Source of the DNA: Thioalkalivibrio nitratireducens
Lineage (GTDB): Bacteria; Pseudomonadota; Gammaproteobacteria; Ectothiorhodospirales; Ectothiorhodospiraceae
Direction of reading: 5' to 3'
Length of the DNA: 10,892 bases
Assembly: GCA_011390385.1 (NCBI GenBank)
Contig: JAABSN010000111.1
Span: 1-10,892 of the forward strand
Shown here piece by piece: positions 6,355-10,892 of this stretch (position 1 is its first letter; each line of letters begins with the position of its first letter). The notes below the pieces were generated by a model. That model searched no databases. It was given only the letters and a program-made list of their open reading frames with translations, and was not told the DNA's origin. A program made the position numbers and the translations under genes.

Positions 6355-7903
6355 GGTTCCAGGTTTCGGTCAGGGGCCGTCCATTACGGGTCAGGACCAG
6401 GCGGAGGTCGGCAGCCTCACCGTCCTCAGGATCGAGAACAAAGGTAGCGCGCCAGCCGGCATCATCCGGCAGTCGCCGCACATGCAGATCCTCGATCCGG
6501 CCGAAACTGGCCTCCAGGCGGGGGGCGAGATCGGCATCCGGATCCAGCTCGTCAAGTTCACCCCCGGCGAAATCGACAATGTACCTGCGCAGGCTTCGCG
6601 GCGGCGGATTCGCGCTCCCGGGCACCGCGCCCCAGCCCGAGCGGCTTCTGACTACCCGCGCGGGCGGCTCCCCCGGTGGCTCGTCGTCAAACAGCGTCAA
6701 CCGGTAACGGTACTGGCGCCGGTCCCCGGCACGAAAAGGCGTGTCGCTGACCCAGTAGGCGACAATATTGTCGCTGGTCTCGTCGGTCGTGGGAATTTCC
6801 ACCAGCTCCACTCCGCCGACGCCCCAGTCGCCGTCGATCGGGGTCACCCACTGGCTGGGACGGCGGTGGTACTCGGCCTCCATGTCCAGGTATGCGGAAA
6901 ACGCCCGGTTGCGCTGCACCAGCCCAAAGCCACGAGGCTGCTCATCGCGCAGGGAGCTGCCACGCAGCCGCACCGGGTTGGTGAGAGGCCGCCAGATCCA
7001 CTCGCCCAGCGCAGTCTGCATCATCAGACCCTCGGAATCGTGTACCCGCGAGCGAAAATCGTCGTAGGCGCGCACGCTGACGTCGCCGAAGTAGAACATG
7101 CTGGTCAGCGGCGCAATGCCGAGCTTCGCCACGTCGGCCCTGGCGAACAGGCGCTTGTCCACCGCCAACGTGACCTCCGTTCCCGCCTGCAGATCGAAAC
7201 GATAGGCACCGGTGACCGAGGGGCTGTCGAGCAGGGCCAGAATGGTCATACGGTCGGCGTCGGGTTCCGGACGAAACAGCCAAAATTTCCGGAAGGCGGG
7301 GAATTCCTCGCCGGCGGGCAGCGCGGTGTCCACCGCCAGTCCGCGCGAGGACAACCCAAAGACCTGCTCCGGACCGACGAGCCGAAAATACGATGCCCCG
7401 AGAAAAACGGCCACCTCGTCAAAATATGCCGGGCGGTTCAGCGGGTAATGCAGGCGAAAGCCGGCGAAGCCGAGACCACTATGGCCCGCATCGGCCAATT
7501 CCCTCGCCTCCGCGTCATAGCGGAACAGTTCGGGATTGAACGCGAGTTCCTCGACCTGACCATTCTCCACCGTGTACACCGTAACTGGATGTGGAAACAG
7601 GAATCCGGGGTGGAAGAACTGCGCCTCGAAGCGAGCCTGCCCGCGCCAGAGAGCGACTTCGGGCCGGAATCGGATCGACCGGTACTGGTCGTAGGTCATA
7701 TCCCGCAAGGCCTCCGGAAGCACCTCGGCCGGCGGCTCATGGGGGATCTCGGCCCGCGCCTGGGCCAGATCGGAAACCTGCTGGAACAACGACTCCGGCG
7801 TTGCATCCAATGAACTCCCGGCGTGCGCCGGTGTGGACCCAACCCCGACACCCATGACCGCCAGCAGCGCCAGCGTGAGCATACCAATCTGGATCAACCG
7901 CAT
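6329..7903 (-). CDS. opgG: Periplasmic glucans biosynthesis protein OpgG (MdoG)
   Basis: The 524-residue product matches OpgG in length (E. coli 511) and in characteristic segments: DMTYDQYRSIRFRPE, with ALWRG just after; FHPGFLFPHPVTVY; FAGFRLHYPLN; FLGASYFRLVG; YGLSSRGLA-like FGLSSRGLAVDTA; SMFYFGD; HDSEGL; GEWIWRPL; and ending in a TWNHVWYPDD tail. OpgG acts in the periplasm on the glucan made by OpgH. It is required for synthesis, has been linked to beta-1,6 branching, and related proteins have been reported to have beta-1,2-glucanase activity. A Sec signal peptide is clear: MRLIQIG, a hydrophobic stretch to about residue 22, and a probable cut after AHA (26-28). The ATG at 7903 is preceded by GAGAGGG ten bases away; the frame stays open to 8467 but that extension lacks family similarity and would bury the signal peptide. 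It is the first gene of opgGH. Confidence 0.95.
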   Translation of the reverse strand: MRLIQIGMLTLALLAVMGVGVGSTPAHAGSSLDATPESLFQQVSDLAQARAEIPHEPPAEVLPEALRDMTYDQYRSIRFRPEVALWRGQARFEAQFFHPGFLFPHPVTVYTVENGQVEELAFNPELFRYDAEARELADAGHSGLGFAGFRLHYPLNRPAYFDEVAVFLGASYFRLVGPEQVFGLSSRGLAVDTALPAGEEFPAFRKFWLFRPEPDADRMTILALLDSPSVTGAYRFDLQAGTEVTLAVDKRLFARADVAKLGIAPLTSMFYFGDVSVRAYDDFRSRVHDSEGLMMQTALGEWIWRPLTNPVRLRGSSLRDEQPRGFGLVQRNRAFSAYLDMEAEYHRRPSQWVTPIDGDWGVGGVELVEIPTTDETSDNIVAYWVSDTPFRAGDRRQYRYRLTLFDDEPPGEPPARVVRSRSGWGAVPGSANPPPRSLRRYIVDFAGGELDELDPDADLAPRLEASFGRIEDLHVRRLPDDAGWRATFVLDPEDGEAADLRLVLTRNGRPLTETWNHVWYPDDL

Positions 7904-8164
7904 CCGAGTCACACCCTCTCTCCGCGACAGACGAGCGTGGGGAGCGAACACGCCGCAGCGATTCGGATCCAGGGTCAAGCAAAGGCGAGCCGGACGAAGC
8001 GCCGCCGGACAGTGATGAAGGGTCATCCAGAAATGCATGTCGAGGCACCCTGTCGGAAAGTAGGGAAACGCAGAACAGAGGTTCTTGTCATTACCAGCGC
8101 AGCGCGGCACTGCTGCGTGAAGCACATCGAACAACCGGAGCCTGTCCCGAAGGGCAAGCGCAGC

Positions 8165-8193
8165 GGTAAAACGAGAGCCGCAAGACAAGTCAA
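8165..8193 (-). promoter_or_regulatory. Weak candidate promoter for opgGH
   Basis: On the minus strand TTGACT (8193-8188) is followed after 17 bases by TTTACC (8170-8165). The -35 is good but the -10 is poor. It would give a leader of about 250 nt before opgG. Within that leader there is an AGAAC-AGAG-GTTCT inverted repeat (8072-8085) and nothing else I can name. The whole divergent gap 7904-8502 shows no gene I can support. Confidence 0.22.
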
Positions 8194-8302
8194 AACCCGG
8201 TGGGTCGCCGCGTACCCTCCACACTGCGCTCGCGGCTGAAGGATACGTTCCACGCGATGGCCAATCGATCCGCACTTCCCTGGCATGCTCACGAAACCGT
8301 GG

Positions 8303-8328
8303 GACAACTTTCATGACCAGAAGTTGTC
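8303..8328. promoter_or_regulatory. 8+8 bp perfect inverted repeat, possible operator between divergent opg units
   Basis: GACAACTT (8303-8310) and AAGTTGTC (8321-8328) are perfect reverse complements with a 10 bp spacer. Half-site centres are 18 bp apart, which suits a dimeric regulator bound over nearly two helical turns. The position, about 400 bp before opgG and 175 bp before the divergent gene, would allow control of either. It has no T-tract, so it is not a terminator. The binding protein is unknown, and a chance origin is possible. Confidence 0.35.
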
Positions 8329-8490
8329 GCAACGCCCGTGGCAGCCGCTTGATCTTCGCGGCCATGATAAAGCGATGCCCGAACGGGCTGCGGTCGGCCG
8401 CCCGGCAGCGGGCCCTTGCAGGGCCGCTGGGGCGGCGCTGACTGGTTGCCGGCCCCGGAACGCCCAACCATCGTGTGGCACATGGATGCC

Positions 8491-8496
8491 AAGGAG
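8491..8496 (+). promoter_or_regulatory. Shine-Dalgarno AAGGAG pointing to a TTG start
   Basis: AAGGAG lies six bases before TTG 8503-8505. The in-frame ATG at 8482, 21 bases upstream, has no recognisable Shine-Dalgarno. The protein starting at TTG begins directly with its first membrane helix (MLRLLITFAVL). Confidence 0.55.
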
Positions 8497-8502
8497 AACG
8501 TC

Positions 8503-10098
8503 TTGCTGCGCCTGCTGATCACCTTCGCCGTGCTGAATACCCTGCTGTTGGGCCTCGAGATTCCTCGTCATGCCGGCATGGGACCCAACTGGATCGCCCT
8601 GGAGGCGCTGGTGCTGGTTGGGCTCTTCACCTGGATGCCGCCGGGGCGCTGGAAGAGCCACCTGGCCGGACTGAGCGGTGGTCTGCTCGCACTGCTCACG
8701 CTTCTGGCGCTGGCCGATGCACTCGCCCACCTGAGCCTGTCGCGGTCGCTGAATCTCTACCTCGACTACCCGCTGGCGCGCTCGGTCTATCACCTGGTCT
8801 CAGGCAGTATCTCGGTACCCGGTGCGATCCTGGCCGCAGTCGCGCTTATCCTGGCGCTTACCGCGCTTGCCCTGCTGCTGCGGTGGTTGCTGCTGGGTCT
8901 CGGCGGCCAACATCAAGCGACACTGCGCGCCATCGCCACCACATCCATCCTGGTAGGCATCGGGGGAATCGTTTCCCTCCATGCCGGCCCCACCTTGCCC
9001 AACCTGCCACGCGCGATCACTCCGGGAATGACACTGGTGCTGGATCAGATCCGTTTCGGCCGAATCGCACACGTCCAACGGGAGGCGTTTCAGTCACTGC
9101 TGGCGCACGACGCCAAGACCCAGACCGCAGTGCGGCTGGAGCGCCTCGCCGGTGTCGACGTGATCGTGGGTTTTATCGAGTCCTATGGTGTTTCGGCGCT
9201 GTTCGACGAGCGTTATGCACCGGTCGTCGGAGCGCGTCTGGACGCTCTCGGACGACGCGTGGACGAGGCCGGTCTGCACATGGTCAGCGGCACATTCAAC
9301 GCGCCCATGTTCGGCGGCCAGTCCTGGCTTTCCCACGCCTCCTTGCTGAGCGGGCTCCGGATACCCAACCAGATGCACTACGAATTCCTGCTCGATACGG
9401 AGCGCGAGATCCTGGTCCAGGACTTCCAGAAGACAGGTCACCGGACCGTCGCGGTGATGCCGGCAATCACCCGGCCCTGGCCGCAGGGCCGCTGGTTCGG
9501 TTACGACGAAGTCTTCGAAGCCGGTGACATGGACTACATCGGCCCGGCGTTCAACTGGGTCACCATGCCCGACCAGTTCACCTGGTGGTTTTTCGAGAAC
9601 TCGGTGCGCAGAAACGGCGACCGCCCGGTCTTCGCCAAGCTCGCGTTGATCAGCAGCCACGCCCCGTGGGTACCTATCCTGCCGATACTGGACGACTGGA
9701 AAACGATCGGCGATGGTGCGGTCTTCCGGCAATGGGAGAGCCAGGGCGAAGCCCCGGAGTCGCTGTGGCGAAGTCATGACCGGGTCCGGGAGCATTTCGC
9801 GTTATCCGTCGCGTACGCGCTCGAGGTCGCGGGCCGCTACGCGGCGGAGTTCACCGACGAACGGACCCTGCTGATCCTGCTCGGGGACCACCAGCCGGCA
9901 CGGATCATCACGGGACCGGATCCCAGTCCCGGTGTCCCCGTCCATGTGATCAGTGGCGACCCGGCACTGTTGGAACCGTTCCGCAAGCGAGGGTTCGTGG
10001 CCGGGGCCTGGCCCGAGTCGGGGAATACGGAAACGGGAATGGAACGGTTCCGGACATGGCTGCACGATAGTTACGGGGAAGTACCCGCCTCTCCGTGA
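8503..10098 (+). CDS. Membrane-anchored sulfatase/phosphoglycerol transferase-like protein (alkaline phosphatase superfamily, LtaS/OpgB-like)
   Basis: The 531-residue protein (TTG start; 538 if ATG 8482 is used) has about five N-terminal membrane helices, near residues 2-21, 28-45, 55-77, 105-134 and 142-161. A large C-terminal domain, predicted periplasmic, has the PF00884 sulfatase fold pattern. Metal-site motifs are IESYG (225-229, E226), FGGQSWLSH (270-278, nucleophile probably S274), SSHAPW (384-389, H386) and LGDHQP (460-465, D462 and H463). This layout matches LtaS and OpgB, which move phosphoglycerol from phosphatidylglycerol onto polymers outside the membrane; true sulfatases need a Cys or Ser formylglycine motif, which is absent. 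Divergent placement beside opgGH suggests, by inference, phosphoglycerol or similar substitution of periplasmic glucans. The opgB symbol is withheld because sequence similarity to E. coli OpgB itself is not evident. An amidohydrolase follows 59 bp later, probably in the same operon. Confidence 0.85.
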   Translation: MLRLLITFAVLNTLLLGLEIPRHAGMGPNWIALEALVLVGLFTWMPPGRWKSHLAGLSGGLLALLTLLALADALAHLSLSRSLNLYLDYPLARSVYHLVSGSISVPGAILAAVALILALTALALLLRWLLLGLGGQHQATLRAIATTSILVGIGGIVSLHAGPTLPNLPRAITPGMTLVLDQIRFGRIAHVQREAFQSLLAHDAKTQTAVRLERLAGVDVIVGFIESYGVSALFDERYAPVVGARLDALGRRVDEAGLHMVSGTFNAPMFGGQSWLSHASLLSGLRIPNQMHYEFLLDTEREILVQDFQKTGHRTVAVMPAITRPWPQGRWFGYDEVFEAGDMDYIGPAFNWVTMPDQFTWWFFENSVRRNGDRPVFAKLALISSHAPWVPILPILDDWKTIGDGAVFRQWESQGEAPESLWRSHDRVREHFALSVAYALEVAGRYAAEFTDERTLLILLGDHQPARIITGPDPSPGVPVHVISGDPALLEPFRKRGFVAGAWPESGNTETGMERFRTWLHDSYGEVPASP

Positions 10099-10123
10099 AA
10101 CCGGATTTCCTGCCCTGAAACGA

Positions 10124-10141
10124 GGACCCTGCGCCGGGTCC
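10124..10141 (+). other. Intercistronic hairpin before the amidohydrolase ribosome-binding site
   Basis: GGACCC (10124-10129) pairs perfectly with GGGTCC (10136-10141) around the loop TGCGCC. The strong Shine-Dalgarno AAAGGAGGAG of the next gene starts about four bases later. There is no U-tract. It may stabilise or partition the bicistronic mRNA, or mildly affect access to the ribosome-binding site. Confidence 0.4.
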
Positions 10142-10157
10142 GCCAAAGGAGGAGACG

Positions 10158-10892
10158 ATGTCCGCCAGATTCCTGCGCACGACCGGACTGCTCATGGTCC
10201 TGATCTGCCTGCCGTCGGCGTCAAACAGCTATGAGGATCCGCTGTTTGACGCCCATCTGCATTACAACCCCTCGCATCTGGATGCAGTGGCACCCGAAGG
10301 CGTTGGGCCAGCGCTGGCGGGTGCCGGCATCAGCCGCGCGGTGATTCTCGCCCGCGACGACGCGCTGATCGAGGCCGCGATGCGCGCGGCTCCGGGGGTG
10401 ATCGTGCCATTCCTGGATGTCTACCGACCGCCAGCGGACAAGGATAGCTGGATGCACGATACGGACCTGCCTCGGCGTATGCGGGCGCGCCTCGACGCCG
10501 GCCTGGAGACCGGAGACTGGCGCGGTATCGGCGAACTGCATTTGTTCGCCGACGATCGCCATTCACCGGTTTTCGGGGCGCTGGTGACCATGGCGCGGGA
10601 GCGAGGGCTTCCGGTGATGATCCACGGCGATCCGGCAGTCATCGACCGGGCTTACGAAATCGAACCGGACGCGCTGATTCTCTGGGCGCACGCGGGAACC
10701 TTCCCCTACCCCGCCCTGATCCGGGACTATCTGAGCCGTTACCCCAACCTCTACGCTGACCTGTCGATGCGCAGCGAACGGCTGAGCGGAGATGGGTTCC
10801 TGCCGCTGGAATGGCACGATCTGCTGATCGAATACGCCGACCGGTTCATGATCGGCGCCGATACCTTCAGTTCCACCCGTTGGCGGGAGATC
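10158..10892 (+). CDS. Secreted amidohydrolase-family TIM-barrel protein (PF04909-like), 3' end outside window
   Basis: The frame is open from ATG 10158 to the last base (245 codons, no stop), so the gene is truncated by the window edge. AGGAGGAG sits just upstream at ideal spacing. Residues 1-23 look like a signal peptide (MSARFLRTTGLLMVLICLPS), so the protein is probably periplasmic or, given LIC near the end of the hydrophobic core, conceivably a lipoprotein. Metal-dependent amidohydrolase landmarks appear in order: DAHLH (31-35, the HxH pair H33/H35), GIGELH (123-128), MIHGD (154-158, H156), WAHAG (176-180, H178) and IGADTF (232-237, D235). All expected ligands are therefore present. The substrate is unknown; relatives include decarboxylases, lactonases and phosphotriesterase-like enzymes. 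It lies 59 bp after the LtaS/OpgB-like gene and is probably co-transcribed, which suggests a role in envelope metabolism. Confidence 0.8.
   Translation, partial: MSARFLRTTGLLMVLICLPSASNSYEDPLFDAHLHYNPSHLDAVAPEGVGPALAGAGISRAVILARDDALIEAAMRAAPGVIVPFLDVYRPPADKDSWMHDTDLPRRMRARLDAGLETGDWRGIGELHLFADDRHSPVFGALVTMARERGLPVMIHGDPAVIDRAYEIEPDALILWAHAGTFPYPALIRDYLSRYPNLYADLSMRSERLSGDGFLPLEWHDLLIEYADRFMIGADTFSSTRWREI

Noticed and set aside
5930..7813. A 627-codon open frame on the plus strand, antisense to opgG and opgH
   Set aside because: It mirrors two clearly recognised genes. Its translation is rich in Arg, Pro, Gly and Gln with no family similarity, as expected for an antisense shadow in GC-rich DNA.
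7904..8467. N-terminal extension of opgG to an upstream start
   Set aside because: The extension has no OpgG-like sequence and would bury a clear signal peptide. ATG 7903 has a Shine-Dalgarno.

Overview
The window looks like a chromosomal piece of a GC-rich gammaproteobacterium. This rests on an opgG-opgH pair, a CybB-type cytochrome b561, an encoded CCA end on the tRNA, dense coding, and short GTAGGGTG/CACCCTAC intergenic palindromes. A purple sulfur or Ectothiorhodospira-like lineage is possible, but that is an impression and not a demonstrated identity.

Left part (1-2543, minus strand). A CCGTG-rich repeat lies at the edge. It is followed by a SAMHD1/YdhJ-like HD phosphohydrolase with a TTG start and a strong Shine-Dalgarno. 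Upstream is an unusual stretch (1353-1766) without a recognisable gene, where three tiny ORFs form an overlapping chain. Before that is a Stf0/NodH-like PAPS-dependent sulfotransferase. The order sulfotransferase, tiny ORFs, HD protein reads as one possible operon. Between the sulfotransferase and the tRNA, the plus strand holds a cysteine-rich, zinc-ribbon-like reading frame that seems to need a frameshift.

Middle (2926-4380). A tRNA-Val(CAC) on the minus strand has a near-consensus promoter on its right and a textbook rho-independent terminator on its left. A plus-strand cytochrome b561 gene follows. Two copies of a 112-113 bp imperfect palindromic element then fill the space where cytochrome b561 and opgH converge.

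Right part (4381-10892). This is an envelope-glucan locus. opgG and opgH overlap on the minus strand and should make osmoregulated periplasmic glucans: OpgH is the inner-membrane beta-1,2-glucan synthase and OpgG the periplasmic maturation protein. About 600 bp of non-coding DNA, carrying an 8+8 bp inverted repeat, separates them from a divergent plus-strand unit. That unit holds a membrane-anchored LTA-synthase/OpgB-like alkaline-phosphatase-superfamily protein and, 59 bp on, a secreted amidohydrolase-like TIM-barrel protein that runs off the window. The arrangement suggests, by inference only, that the divergent genes modify or turn over the same glucans or their phospholipid-derived substituents.

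No CRISPR array, insertion sequence or phage module is visible. The points most worth checking are the divergent glucan-modification unit, the shortened OpgH, the chain of tiny overlapping ORFs and the cysteine-rich broken frame.
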